A stretch of DNA of 64,000 nt from Paraburkholderia fungorum (GCF_900099835.1 NZ_FNKP01000002.1:2480001-2544000); one strand, 5' to 3'; shown: positions 1 through 9,989, numbered from the stretch's first letter. The notes: generated by a model from the letters alone, not told the origin. A program made the numbers and translations.

Positions 1-171
1 CGGTTGATGCTTTTCGGACGCTCCCCTATCGTGGACTCTGCCGCAGCCCGACATGACGCTTACGTGTAGAGGAAAGACATCACACTCATCTTCCAATATT
101 CAGAGGAATGCCAACAGCCTTTTTATTGTGCTTCTGTATTTGCTGTAAAGGTTTGGTAGAACGGACACGGC

Positions 172-1122
172 ATGAATATGACTCTCGTATCCCCATCAGC
201 AACTCCACGCAACCCACACCCGATCTCACCGGCGGCTCCAGTTCCCAAGGTCCGGCTTTACGTCGACCGGCCTCAGGGAGATAACTGGTTTGTGCACGTG
301 GGCTATATCAAGGATCGGGGACGATGGCGAACCGAACCCCATGCTCACCCCGCATACGGTCAGGTGATATTCGTGCGTACCGGCCGTGGGACGATCAATC
401 TGGAAGGAAGAGGCGTTCCATTCGAGGGACCCTGCGCGTTGCTATTGCCGCCTGATTGCGTTCACGGTCTCGACTACGAGATCGATGTCGAACGATGGGT
501 CGTCACGATCGAACTGGGATATCTGGCGAGGATCAATACCCGGCTTCACGAGTTCATCGCACTGTGGAGAACGCCGCGCATGATTCCTCTGCCGGATCAT
601 GACGAGGCGGCTGCCGGGCTCTACCGCAACATCTCGGCTCTGAAACAGGAAGCCGAGTCCGACGCGATGGGTCACTGGATCGGAGCCGAAGCGCGGTTGA
701 CGAATTTGCAACTCATGCTTGTCCGGCAGACACGTCTTGAGGAAGATTTAGTCGAAAACGCAAAGGGGAGCGATGTCCGCAAAGCGGAGCGATTTCGCAA
801 GCTGATCGACGAACATTTTCGGGAAAATCTGTCGCTGAAAGACTACGCGTCAAAAATGGGGATGTCTTTGACTCAACTCCGGGCGGTGTGCGCGGCAGTC
901 TCAGAACAGAGTCCAAGAAAAATGATTCATGCGCGCATCATGACGGAGGCAAAGCGGGATCTCATTTTTGGAGACATGTCGGTTTCGCAGATTGCATTCC
1001 GTCTTGGTTTTGCAGATGCCGCCTATTTCACGCATTTTTTCCGTCGGGAAACAGGTCAGGCACCGTCCGAGTTTCGTCTCGCATCGCGACGGCAGACATC
1101 TTCTGATCTACTTGTCACGTAG
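172..1122 (+). CDS. AraC-family transcriptional regulator with cupin sensor domain
   Basis: A 316-residue DNA-binding regulator. The N-terminal part (about residues 25-130) reads as an AraC-type cupin, with a His-rich stretch (EPHAHPAYGQVIFVRTGRG) and a proline-rich beta segment ending in PPDCVHGL. The C-terminal third (about 205-300) holds the two helix-turn-helix units of the AraC family, the second recognisable as MSVSQIAFRLGFADAAYFTHFFRRE cut short at AYFTHFF, followed by the usual G-x-x-P-S-x-F-R ending. It resembles the PobR-like AraC group that senses small aromatic acids, but the ligand cannot be read from sequence. Nothing upstream in the window is coding, so its target may lie outside. 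It is convergent with the lipoprotein hydrolase and separated from it by a terminator. Confidence 0.88.
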   Translation: MNMTLVSPSATPRNPHPISPAAPVPKVRLYVDRPQGDNWFVHVGYIKDRGRWRTEPHAHPAYGQVIFVRTGRGTINLEGRGVPFEGPCALLLPPDCVHGLDYEIDVERWVVTIELGYLARINTRLHEFIALWRTPRMIPLPDHDEAAAGLYRNISALKQEAESDAMGHWIGAEARLTNLQLMLVRQTRLEEDLVENAKGSDVRKAERFRKLIDEHFRENLSLKDYASKMGMSLTQLRAVCAAVSEQSPRKMIHARIMTEAKRDLIFGDMSVSQIAFRLGFADAAYFTHFFRRETGQAPSEFRLASRRQTSSDLLVT

Positions 1123-1202
1123 AAGCAATGGCATTTCTCTAGACCAGAAAAGTAGCTTGCCGGATGTGGTGGCGCCGCGCCACAGTACTTTTGGAAACAA
1201 AA

Positions 1203-1249
1203 AGCGGCGTCCAAAATCCACACTGGACTTGAACGCCGCTAATTTTTTA
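1203..1249. terminator. Bidirectional intrinsic terminator
   Basis: An 8-bp perfect stem (agcggcgt at 1203-1210 with acgccgct at 1233-1240) contains an inner GTCCA/TGGAC pairing and is followed by six T residues at 1243-1248. On the minus strand the stem is followed by a T-run as well (complement of the A-run before 1203). It sits between two convergent genes and can serve both. Confidence 0.8.
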
Positions 1250-1292
1250 CTTCTTCCTGGTTGGTGACTTTTACAACGTTACAGTAATCAGC

Positions 1293-3062
1293 TTAGTAAC
1301 TGATGCTGTTGTAACCATCGGTGCCGAGTCCGTTCGCATACGATCCGCTGAGATTCAGCTTGCCGCGAGCCACCTCGCTTTGCCTCGTCTGACTCAGCAG
1401 CCAGTCGTAGCTGGAAGTAATGCCGTTGGCGTACACCCACGTCATTTTATGGCTGCCGTTAGCCAGCGCATCCCAGTAGATGCCCAATTTCGTGGACGTC
1501 GCCAACAGATTGCTCAGCAGCGTGTTTTCTTCCGTTTCGGACGTGGTCGTCGGGTCCCAGCTTGCATACGGAATGGTGACGCCGGCAAGACTGGTGAAGA
1601 GCGTTTGTGTCTGATTCCAGTAGCCGGTGGCTGTGGCGTCGCCGGTCATGTTGGTGGCGAGAATGTTGTCGTCGGAAATCGAGTAGTACCAGTTCTGCCA
1701 GTTCGGGTTGGTGATAATCGTTCCGTCAGTTGGGTACGTGAAGTACGATTTGCCGTTATAGCTGGCGCTCTTGTTGTAGTTGTTGCCCCATTGCGACGCG
1801 ATTGCCCAGATGCCCGCGAAGTAGTTGTCGCGCTGGGCTGCCATATCCAGTAACTGCATGCCGCCCATCGACTGACCGGACGCGTAGATGCGATTGGTGT
1901 CGATGTTATAGGTGGACGTAATGTAGTCCATCAGTTGCCAGGTGGCGGGGAGATATTCGTTGCCCGTCAGGTTATCGGCCACGCTTTGACCCGAGTTAGG
2001 TATCTGCGGAATGACGACGATCAGTCCCGCGTAACCTTGAGCCTTGGCCAGTGCCTGCACTCTGTCTGAAGCATAGTTCGCCGCTTCCTGCGCTTCGGTC
2101 AGGCTGATAAGCGGATCGTCGCCCAGGCCGCCCGCATCTTCGATATGCAGTACAACCATGTACTTCTTGCTTGCATCGTAATCGGCGGGAACGAAGAGGC
2201 TGTACTTCAGACTGACGTCATGGTACTGGCCGTCATACTCGCTGAAGCAATGAGTAGCCTGAAACGGAGTTCCCGCCACCATCGAAAGTATGGTTGCATT
2301 GGGATAAGTGATGGCAACGCCATTAGACGTCGTACCCGAATAGGAAGGCGTCACCGCGTCTGTATAAAGCTTATATCCCGTGATGCCGTTTATCACGTAA
2401 GACGTGTCGTCCAGAACCGTGTCCAGGTACACGGAGTTATCGCTGCCGTCGGGAGCGAAGTTATAGTAATAGTCTGACACGTAGTTACTTTTCACCGTCG
2501 TGCTGGGGCTAATGGTCACGTCGTCGGCGAGTGTGATGGCTGCTTTCTGTTCTATTCCTCCAGCCACGCCGGCTCTCCAGTAAGGAACAGCGTCCGCCAG
2601 CAGATAATTGGTGTTGAGTTCGATGATCACGTAATTGCCGCTTGCGGCACCCGTGTGATTCGTCGAATCAATCGTCGGCGTGGAGTTCACATAGACGTAG
2701 GCAGGCGCGCCGGGCGTACCGGTTTGTTGTGCAAAGGCCGGATACGCGCCATTCAAACCATTCCGGGTGGCCGCGGCGGAATCATCGTAGTTCTGCGCAA
2801 GATTGGCGTAGCTGTAGGCGTTGTAGGTGTTCAGGTTCACCGAGCCTGCTGTCAGCGTGTCCTTGTATTTGACGACGATTGCCTGAACCTTGGGGCCGTC
2901 GAGATCGACGAACGAAATCGTGGAAACACTCGATATGTCGTCGTCGGCTTTAATCGTTGAAGGTGTCAGCGAGTGACTGTCACCGCAGCCGGAAAGTGCG
3001 ATTCCGGAAATCATGCATGCGGCCAGATATCTATACTTCTTCACGTCCAGTGCAACTTTCAT
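1293..3062 (-). CDS. Lipoprotein alpha/beta hydrolase (esterase / PHB-depolymerase-like)
   Basis: A 589-residue predicted lipoprotein. The N-terminus has a short basic region, a hydrophobic core and a lipobox ending LSGC, so it should be anchored on the outside of the inner membrane or in the outer membrane. The N-terminal half is rich in Thr, Ser, Asn and Tyr, like a secreted beta-domain. The C-terminal half is an alpha/beta hydrolase with the nucleophile elbow GQSMGGMQ and a late GSHKMTW histidine, as in feruloyl esterases, PHB depolymerases and S9-type peptidases. I prefer the ATG at 3062 to the one nine bases upstream because GGAG lies nine bases before it, while the upstream ATG abuts the GGAG. 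The substrate is unknown; neighbours suggest polysaccharide or ester breakdown. Confidence 0.78.
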   Translation of the reverse strand: MKVALDVKKYRYLAACMISGIALSGCGDSHSLTPSTIKADDDISSVSTISFVDLDGPKVQAIVVKYKDTLTAGSVNLNTYNAYSYANLAQNYDDSAAATRNGLNGAYPAFAQQTGTPGAPAYVYVNSTPTIDSTNHTGAASGNYVIIELNTNYLLADAVPYWRAGVAGGIEQKAAITLADDVTISPSTTVKSNYVSDYYYNFAPDGSDNSVYLDTVLDDTSYVINGITGYKLYTDAVTPSYSGTTSNGVAITYPNATILSMVAGTPFQATHCFSEYDGQYHDVSLKYSLFVPADYDASKKYMVVLHIEDAGGLGDDPLISLTEAQEAANYASDRVQALAKAQGYAGLIVVIPQIPNSGQSVADNLTGNEYLPATWQLMDYITSTYNIDTNRIYASGQSMGGMQLLDMAAQRDNYFAGIWAIASQWGNNYNKSASYNGKSYFTYPTDGTIITNPNWQNWYYSISDDNILATNMTGDATATGYWNQTQTLFTSLAGVTIPYASWDPTTTSETEENTLLSNLLATSTKLGIYWDALANGSHKMTWVYANGITSSYDWLLSQTRQSEVARGKLNLSGSYANGLGTDGYNSISY

Positions 3063-3474
3063 TGAGATCATCTCCAGAATTATTTTAATGAACCATCGCC
3101 CGCGACCCGCTATCGTCGAAGGATTTTTATTTCTACGTGAATACTAGCTTCGAGATAACTTTCTTCGCGTTACGAAAAAGTCATCTTCGCTGGCACTTTT
3201 TGTTGGGCTGATGGTTTTCCCGAACGCTCGGGGTCGCGCAAAAAACGAAGTGACCAATAGCCCGGTCGCGTGGCAGACTGGGCGTCAATCAGCTGGAGAT
3301 GAAGCAGGAATTCTGGAGATGGTTCGACCGTCCGCAAGCCGCTTGTTCGTCAACATGGCGCACCAACCTGGCGAATTGCCGACGCCAGGCCACAACTTTC
3401 GTTGAATACCCAATTCCCGGTTAACTGCACAGATCTACATTCATGAACTATCTATTCCATAAGGCCAGTGCAGC
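3063..3474. other. Intergenic region, 412 bases, between divergent hydrolase genes
   Basis: This must hold the promoters of the lipoprotein hydrolase and the SGNH hydrolase. The part next to the lipoprotein gene is AT-rich. A 41-codon plus-strand ORF (ATG at 3299, stop at 3422-3424, beginning MKQEFWRWFDRPQAA) lies inside and resembles no family I know. I see no convincing repeat or operator. Confidence 0.4.
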
Positions 3475-4272
3475 ATGAAGCTTTCGCAACAAAATGCTTA
3501 CTACGTTGCCCTTGGCAGTTCATTCGCGGCTGGTCTCGGACTCGGTCCTCGCGCGCCAGGAAGTCCGATAGTTTCGCAGCGCAGCCAGAACGGTTACCCA
3601 CAGCAACTCGCTCGCCTTCTCGATGTGTCGTCGTTTGCCGATATGACTTCTTCCGGCTCGACCGTTCATCAGGTGTTGAACGGCGGCCAGTGGTATATAG
3701 GCCCGCAGGTGGATGCACTCGGTCCCGACACCCGTCTCGTCACGCTCACTGCCGGCGGCAACGATGTCGGATATATCGGCGATCTCATGTTTTCGGCTTA
3801 CCGGAATCGTAGAGGTGTACTTGGCTTTCTATGCCGGCTTCTCTGGAAAGGCCCGAAGTCTCTTGACCAGCGAGACTTCGACGCGCTCGATACAAACATG
3901 CGTGCAACCCTTGCCGAGATACGTCGCAGGTCGCCGAACGCACTGATCATCGTCGCGACGTATCCAACCCTGCTCTCAACCAATGCGCGGTGCCAGGAAC
4001 TCGGGCTGACCGATGATCAGATCAAACTCATGTTGCCCGTCGGCGAGAAGCTGGCCGAAATAACCCGTATTGCCGCCGTCGATGCCGGGGCGACGATCGT
4101 GGACATGGCTGCATTGTCGGCTGATCACGATGTATGCGGAAACGAACCGTGGGTGAACGGCGCCTTTCCGAAAATCGGGACCGCATTCCATCCGACATTC
4201 GCTGGCGCGCAGGCAATGGCGCAGGCTATTTTCAGTCGAATTCAAGAGGTTAGCGGCGCACTGGTCTCTTGA
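3475..4272 (+). CDS. SGNH/GDSL-family hydrolase
   Basis: A 265-residue hydrolase of the SGNH superfamily (esterases, lipases, acyl-sugar deacetylases). Block I is YVALGSSFAAG near the N-terminus, with Ser16 as the expected nucleophile in place of the GDS serine. Block III is TAGGNDVGY, giving the conserved Gly and Asn of the oxyanion hole, and block V is FHPTFAGAQAMA, giving the catalytic His. The arrangement matches SEST-like actinobacterial and proteobacterial esterases of about 260 residues. No signal peptide is visible, so it may act in the cytoplasm or be exported by another route. It lies 600 bases before the GH92 pair on the same strand and could deacylate released glycans, but that link is inference. 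Confidence 0.85.
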   Translation: MKLSQQNAYYVALGSSFAAGLGLGPRAPGSPIVSQRSQNGYPQQLARLLDVSSFADMTSSGSTVHQVLNGGQWYIGPQVDALGPDTRLVTLTAGGNDVGYIGDLMFSAYRNRRGVLGFLCRLLWKGPKSLDQRDFDALDTNMRATLAEIRRRSPNALIIVATYPTLLSTNARCQELGLTDDQIKLMLPVGEKLAEITRIAAVDAGATIVDMAALSADHDVCGNEPWVNGAFPKIGTAFHPTFAGAQAMAQAIFSRIQEVSGALVS

Positions 4273-4891
4273 TGTTCACGGAAGTTTGCGGAAACACAGT
4301 GCATTCGAATTCCGAGGCAAATTCAAAACGATCCGATGGTCTCGAAGGCTGCCGCTTGTCCATTCACCCGCCAATCCGCATAAATATTTCAATACGACAA
4401 CGGCATTTAAACCTATAAAAGTCAATAAATTTAAAACACATTTACAAATATCATTTGCCAAATCATAATTTTATAAATTAAAAAATCTCAGTCCATTTGT
4501 TTAGCAAATTGAATAAACATAACCTGATGCCACGACACCGTTGACACAGGATATTTCATCCGTCTAGACTCGCAGCACATCTTCAGTTGATCGGAAATTC
4601 ATAAGAAATGTTTAGGATATTTACTAAACAATGCCGATAAAAACCGGACATGCAATAAATCAGTCCGTTTAGAAATATGCGCAATATATACCGTTCTCAT
4701 TTCCATCCTGGTTAATCGGATGTGACATGACACGCGCGTTGCACTGAAGCCCGTCACTGAATTATCCCTAAGCGACATTGAAAAATTCGACAGCTTCAAA
4801 GGCGTGGAGATTGTTCGGACAAACAGCAGCGGCATCGAATAGGGAGCGCACAGACGCCCCCGCATAGCCGTATGCACAGGAGACGAAGACA
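4273..4891. other. Long intergenic region, 619 bases, with an AT-rich core
   Basis: Between the SGNH hydrolase and the first GH92 gene. About 4370-4700 is markedly AT-rich compared with everything around it, with runs such as taaaaaatc and ataattttataaatt. Short ORFs here have no ribosome binding site and odd composition, so I do not call them. It probably contains the promoter and control region of the GH92 genes; AT-rich DNA of this kind is also where H-NS-like proteins bind. Confidence 0.4.
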
Positions 4892-7225
4892 GTGAAAACA
4901 GTTCGTGCACAGGCACTGTGTGCGTTCGTCGCGGCGCTGCTGACAGCATGTGGCGGCGGCACGGATAGCCACGGTACAGGCAGCGAAAATAGCAATACGG
5001 CCTCGGCCGGCGCCGCCGCACCGGCCACACCGCCATCGCCTGCCTCGGCCGCCCAGGACCTGCCGCTCACACAGTACGTCGATCCGTTGATCGGCACGCT
5101 CGCCAGCACCTCGCCCAACCCGGTGCCGGCGGGCCAGGCCGGTAGCGTGATCCCCGCTGCGGGTTTGCCGGACGGAATGGTGCAATGGTCGCCCGACACG
5201 AACACGACGCCCGCCCCATCGACCAGTCAGGAACCGGGATCGCCCGCAGGCTACTACTACGACCTGAACACGATCCAGGGTTTCAGCCTGATGCACATGA
5301 GTGGCGCGGGCTGCGGCGGCAACGGCGGCGAATTCCCCATCATGCCGACCACCGACGCGGCGCAACGGGTCCCGAGCTTCAGTCACGCGAATGAGCACGC
5401 GGCCCCCGGCTACTACTCCGTCGCGCTCGACAATGGCATCAAGGTCGAATTGACGGCGACACTGCGCACCGGCTTCGGCCAGTTCACCTACCCCGCCGGG
5501 CAACCGTCGATTCTCGTGCTGGACACGACCCGAACCAACACGAGATCCAGCACGACCGGCACAGTCTCCCGCGTGTCGGCAACGGAGCTGTCAGGCTCGA
5601 CGATCAGCCAGGGCTTCTGCAATCACACCACCCCGGTCACGGTCTATTTCGATGCAGTGTTCGACCAGCCGTTTGCGTCGGCATCGTCGATTGGCAACGG
5701 CGTCGCGCAGTTGAAATTCGCGACCGGTGCAACCGTGCGGATGAAGATCGGCATCTCGTTCGTGAGCGCGGCGAATGCGAAGCTCAATCTCACCGCCGAG
5801 AACGACGCATGGGATTTCGACGCGACCCGCAAAGCCGCCGACGCCGCGTGGAACCAGCGCCTGAACGCAATCCAGGTGAACGGCGGCAGCCACGACGATA
5901 AGGTCAAGTTCTACACGGCGCTCTATCACACTCAGTGGTCGCCCAGTGTGTTTAGCGACGTCAACGGACAGTACATCGGGTTCGACAACACGACCCATAG
6001 CGTGGCGGCCGGGCAAGGCGCCCAGTACACGAACTTCTCAGGCTGGGACATCTACCGGTCGCTGATTCCGATGAAGGCGCTGCTATTTCCGCAGCAAACA
6101 AGCGACATGATGCAGTCGCTGATCAACGACGCCGATCAGTGCGGCGCGATTCCGCGCTGGGTCAACTACAACGTCGAGACGGGTGTGATGCCCGGCGATT
6201 CGGGCTCCCTGATGGTGGCCGGCGCGTATGCATTCGGCGCCAGGAACTTCGACACGCAGAGCGCGCTCGCGCACATGATGACCGTCGCCAATGTCCCCGG
6301 CACGAAATGTCAGATCGATACGACAGCCGAAGGGCGCGGCAGCTATCTGAAGTACCACTACATGACGGCCGACGAAAACGGTTGGGGACCGGCATCGTCC
6401 ACACTCGAATACGCGAGCACCGACTTCGCGATGTCGCAATTCGCCGCTGCGCTCGGCAACACGGCCTTTCAGCAAGTGGAACTGGGGCGTTCCGCGTACT
6501 GGGAAAATCTGCTCGACACCGCCTCCACGCCGCCATTTATCACCGCGCGCGACGACAGCGGCAACTGGCTGTCGGCGGCCGATAACAGCGAATACGTCGA
6601 AGGCAACGCCGAACAGTACACGTGGATGGTCCCGCACGACGTCGGCGGCCTCTTCACGAAACTGGGCGGAAACACCGTCGTGCTGAAGCGGCTCGACACG
6701 TTTTTCTCGCAACTGAATGCGGGCACGACGCTGCCGAACTTCTACATGGGCAACGAGCCGACGTTCACCGTGCCCTGGCTCTACAACTGGGCGGGCTCGC
6801 CGTCAGGCACGCAGAACATTGTCCAGAAGATCATGACGACCGTCTTCAGCACGAAGCCCGACGGCTTGCCGGGTAACGACGATCTCGGCGCAGTGTCCGG
6901 CTGGTATGTGTGGGGCGCATTGGGTCTGTACCCGGAGATTCCGGGTGTCGGCGGACTCACGATCGGCAGCCCGCAATTCGAGTCCATCACCGTGCGGCTC
7001 GGACACGGCAAGACCTTGCAGATCAATGCGCCGGGCGCGCCGGCGTCGAACTATGTGCAGAGCCTCAGCGTGAACGGCACCGATCAGCCGGGCACATGGC
7101 TTTCGCTCGATGCGCTCGCGAACGGCGCAACGATGAATTTCACCATGGGTCGCGCGCCCTCCACGTGGGGAACGCAAACCTCGAACGCGCCACCGTCCTT
7201 TGATGCCCCTGCGGGTTCGTTGTAA
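4892..7225 (+). CDS. GH92-family alpha-mannosidase, lipoprotein
   Basis: A 777-residue glycoside hydrolase family 92 enzyme; this family is made up mostly of Ca-dependent exo-alpha-mannosidases. The GTG start is preceded by AGGAG nine bases upstream. The N-terminus is a lipoprotein signal with lipobox LTAC. A Ser/Ala/Pro-rich linker leads to the N-terminal beta-sandwich (YVDPLIGT near residue 65, HMSGAGC) and then the alpha-helical barrel, with the family-typical GWDIYRS, YMGNEP and GLPGNDDLGAVSGWYVWG. The Glu of GNEP and the Asp pair of GNDD are the conserved acidic residues expected at the active site. It probably trims alpha-mannosides outside the cytoplasm. It shares architecture with the next gene, 95 bases downstream, and the two look like an old tandem duplication. 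Confidence 0.92.
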   Translation: MKTVRAQALCAFVAALLTACGGGTDSHGTGSENSNTASAGAAAPATPPSPASAAQDLPLTQYVDPLIGTLASTSPNPVPAGQAGSVIPAAGLPDGMVQWSPDTNTTPAPSTSQEPGSPAGYYYDLNTIQGFSLMHMSGAGCGGNGGEFPIMPTTDAAQRVPSFSHANEHAAPGYYSVALDNGIKVELTATLRTGFGQFTYPAGQPSILVLDTTRTNTRSSTTGTVSRVSATELSGSTISQGFCNHTTPVTVYFDAVFDQPFASASSIGNGVAQLKFATGATVRMKIGISFVSAANAKLNLTAENDAWDFDATRKAADAAWNQRLNAIQVNGGSHDDKVKFYTALYHTQWSPSVFSDVNGQYIGFDNTTHSVAAGQGAQYTNFSGWDIYRSLIPMKALLFPQQTSDMMQSLINDADQCGAIPRWVNYNVETGVMPGDSGSLMVAGAYAFGARNFDTQSALAHMMTVANVPGTKCQIDTTAEGRGSYLKYHYMTADENGWGPASSTLEYASTDFAMSQFAAALGNTAFQQVELGRSAYWENLLDTASTPPFITARDDSGNWLSAADNSEYVEGNAEQYTWMVPHDVGGLFTKLGGNTVVLKRLDTFFSQLNAGTTLPNFYMGNEPTFTVPWLYNWAGSPSGTQNIVQKIMTTVFSTKPDGLPGNDDLGAVSGWYVWGALGLYPEIPGVGGLTIGSPQFESITVRLGHGKTLQINAPGAPASNYVQSLSVNGTDQPGTWLSLDALANGATMNFTMGRAPSTWGTQTSNAPPSFDAPAGSL

Positions 7226-7320
7226 AGCATGCCGTCGGGATGATGAGGAGCCCGACGGTTGCAGTCCAGGTTTCATGATGACATCGCTCGATGCATCCAA
7301 TAAAAAAGAAGGAGATACGC

Positions 7321-9981
7321 ATGAAGAATCTGCTGAAGCTCGCCGTGGTCCTGACGAGCGTCGCGGCGCTCGCGGGCTGTGGTGGCGACGATCATCCATC
7401 GCAAAGTACGCAGGCGGGAGGCGATTCGGCCACGACGCCGGGCGATACCGGTACGTCTGGCACCACGCCGCCTGTGGTCGAGCAGCGCGTGAACCTGCCG
7501 TTGACGCGCTACGTCAATATTTTCATCGGCACGCAGGTGGCGACGACAGGCGGCGGCTTTTCGGGTAACACGACACCCGGCGCGCAGACGCCGTTCGGCA
7601 TGGTCAGCTTCGGTCCCGACACGGCATCTGCGCCGCCCGGCGGATATGCGTACACCGACTCGACGATCAGCTTCTTCAGCCTGACCCACCTGAGCGGCCC
7701 GGGATGCGGCGGCCAGGGCGGCGGCGGCGGCCTGCTCCCCTCCATTTCGTCCGCTCAGATCGATCCGGCTAATCAGGGTAAAAATATCGTCATCGGCGAC
7801 GGCTCCGGCGACTTCGATCACGCGAACGAATCCGCGCAACCCGGCTATTACAAGGTCACGAGCAACGCCGGCGTCACGAGCGAACTGACGGCTACGGCTC
7901 GCACCGGCATGGCACGCTTCACCTATCCTGCGAGCGCCCGATCCAATGCCGTGCTCGTCGTCGATGCAACGGTGTCCACCGACCAGCACAGCAGCGGAAC
8001 CCGCCCTGGCTCGATCACGCTGGACGCCGCCAACCGGACCGTTTCAGGCACGAGCATCGTCGGGGCATTTTGCGGCGGCACGTGGAACAAGCCGGTCTAT
8101 TTCTACGCGCAATTCGACACGCCTCTGACGTCGGCATCGTCGGGCAAGAACGGTGTGGCGATTCTGCAATTCGACCTGTCGGCGAGTAAAACGAACGCTG
8201 TTCTGTATAAGGTCGGCATCTCTTCCGTCAGCGTGGCCAATGCGAAGGCCAATCTCATCGCCGAGAACTCGGGGTGGGATTTCGATGCAGCGAAGGCCGC
8301 TGCGGATAGCACGTGGGAAAACAGTTTGAACGCCATCCAGGTGGATCTCGCCGATCCGCAGAAGATGGCCGGACTGAGCGCGTCACAGCAAACCGTCGCG
8401 CAAAAAAATCTGACGCTGTTTTATTCGGCCTTCTATCGCTCCTTCAGCGGGCCGACGATCTACAGCGACGTGAACGGCGACTATCGCAGCATGAAGCAGA
8501 CCGCGCTGAGCGAGAACGACGGCAATTCGTTCCCGGCCAGAGCCACAGCAAACATCGCCAGCGACGACGCGTTCCAGGACGGCAACGGCAAGACCGTCGT
8601 GCCTGCCGCGCACTATTCCGGCTTTTCGATCTGGGACACGTACCGTTCTCTCACGCAACTGCAGGCGCTGCTCTTCCCCACCATTTCCAGCGATACGGTG
8701 CAGTCGCTGATTGCCGATGCGAAGCAATGCGGCGCGCTTCCTCATTGGGTCGACGGCAGCGACGATACGAAGCCGATGGAAGGCAATCACGCGCCAAGTC
8801 TCGTTGCAGGCGCTTATGCGTTTGGCGCGCGGAACTTCGATACGGCAACGGCGCGAACTTATATGATCAGTAGTCAGACAGATCCGGTCAGCAGTTGCAA
8901 CAATATGCTGAGCGTCGGACGCGTATCGACCAGCAACGACGCGAGCGTGATTCCCAACTGGCTCGATAAGGGATATATCGCAACGGCCACGCCGTCGAGC
9001 AGTCCGTTCCATACCTCGTCGGTGACGATTGAAATGACCACGGCGGATCGTTCGGTCGGCGCGTTTCTGTCTTACCTGCCTACCGCGAGTTCGGACCAGA
9101 CGGCAATCAACGGTTTCTTCCAGCGATCCGGCAACTGGAAAAATATCCTCAACTCACAAACGAAGACGCTTCAGGCGCTGAATTCGGCGGGCAGCTTCAC
9201 GACCAATGCCGATCTGGGCTGCAACTCCGCGTGTCCTGGCACGCTGTTTCACGAAGGCACGGAGCCGCAGTACTTCTGGAATCTCGATCATGACTATACG
9301 GCGCTGATTGCGGCGATCGGCGGTAATAGTGCCGCTACCGCACGCCTGGACACCCTGTTCGGTATCGACAGAAGCGCAGGCTTTCCGCCGTCGTCGGCGC
9401 CGCCGGTCAGCGCGTTGAACGGCGGCATGAACAGCAACCAGTTTTATATCGGCAACGAACCCGGGCTGGTGGACCCGTGGGCTTATAACTGGACCGGGTC
9501 GCCGCAATCGACGCAGTACATCATTCCGCAGATCATGCAGCAGACGTTCCTGGTTTCGCCAGGAGGCCTGCCGGGCAATGACGATCTGGGTGCGACATCG
9601 ACGTGGTATGTGTGGGCATCGCTGGGACTTTATCCGGTGGTGCCATCCGCACCGGGCCTGGCGATTTCGACACCGCAGTTTTCCGGAATCACGGTATGGC
9701 TCGGCAACGGCAAGAAGCTGCGTATCGAGAGCGATCGGCAGGCGATGCTGGACAACGTTCCTTATGTGAAGGAACTCAAGCTGAACGGTCAAACGTATAA
9801 CGGCTCGTGGCTGCCGGTCGCCCAGATCGCCAATGGCGGCACGCTCTCCTACACGCTGTCTACCGCACCGACTACGTGGGGCGCATCCGCCGATCTCACG
9901 CCGCCTTCGGGACCCAACGCGGATTACACCCGAAGTGTTGCGGCTCTCCCCAGCTCTTCGGCGGCAGCGTCGGCCCAGTAG
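7321..9981 (+). CDS. GH92-family alpha-mannosidase, lipoprotein (second copy)
   Basis: An 886-residue GH92 protein. The start at 7321 is chosen because AAGGAG lies just before it and the residues from there form a proper lipoprotein signal (MKNLLKLAVVLTSV, lipobox LAGC); the ATG 30 bases upstream has neither. The same domain order as its neighbour is seen: YVNIFIGT, HLSGPGCGGQGGGGG, WDTYRSLTQ, YIGNEPG and GLPGNDDLGATSTWYVW. It is about 110 residues longer, mainly through insertions in the helical domain. The C-terminus ends in a Ser/Ala-rich tail. Divergence between the copies suggests different linkage preference. A strong hairpin follows the stop. Confidence 0.92.
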   Translation: MKNLLKLAVVLTSVAALAGCGGDDHPSQSTQAGGDSATTPGDTGTSGTTPPVVEQRVNLPLTRYVNIFIGTQVATTGGGFSGNTTPGAQTPFGMVSFGPDTASAPPGGYAYTDSTISFFSLTHLSGPGCGGQGGGGGLLPSISSAQIDPANQGKNIVIGDGSGDFDHANESAQPGYYKVTSNAGVTSELTATARTGMARFTYPASARSNAVLVVDATVSTDQHSSGTRPGSITLDAANRTVSGTSIVGAFCGGTWNKPVYFYAQFDTPLTSASSGKNGVAILQFDLSASKTNAVLYKVGISSVSVANAKANLIAENSGWDFDAAKAAADSTWENSLNAIQVDLADPQKMAGLSASQQTVAQKNLTLFYSAFYRSFSGPTIYSDVNGDYRSMKQTALSENDGNSFPARATANIASDDAFQDGNGKTVVPAAHYSGFSIWDTYRSLTQLQALLFPTISSDTVQSLIADAKQCGALPHWVDGSDDTKPMEGNHAPSLVAGAYAFGARNFDTATARTYMISSQTDPVSSCNNMLSVGRVSTSNDASVIPNWLDKGYIATATPSSSPFHTSSVTIEMTTADRSVGAFLSYLPTASSDQTAINGFFQRSGNWKNILNSQTKTLQALNSAGSFTTNADLGCNSACPGTLFHEGTEPQYFWNLDHDYTALIAAIGGNSAATARLDTLFGIDRSAGFPPSSAPPVSALNGGMNSNQFYIGNEPGLVDPWAYNWTGSPQSTQYIIPQIMQQTFLVSPGGLPGNDDLGATSTWYVWASLGLYPVVPSAPGLAISTPQFSGITVWLGNGKKLRIESDRQAMLDNVPYVKELKLNGQTYNGSWLPVAQIANGGTLSYTLSTAPTTWGASADLTPPSGPNADYTRSVAALPSSSAAASAQ

Positions 9982-9989
9982 TGTCGATA

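Noticed and set aside
1..171. Possible gene end at the left edge
   Set aside because: No open frame with recognisable content; probably only the AraC gene's promoter region.
4286..4468. Short ORFs in the AT-rich gap before GH92
   Set aside because: Both strands are open merely because of composition; no start signals.
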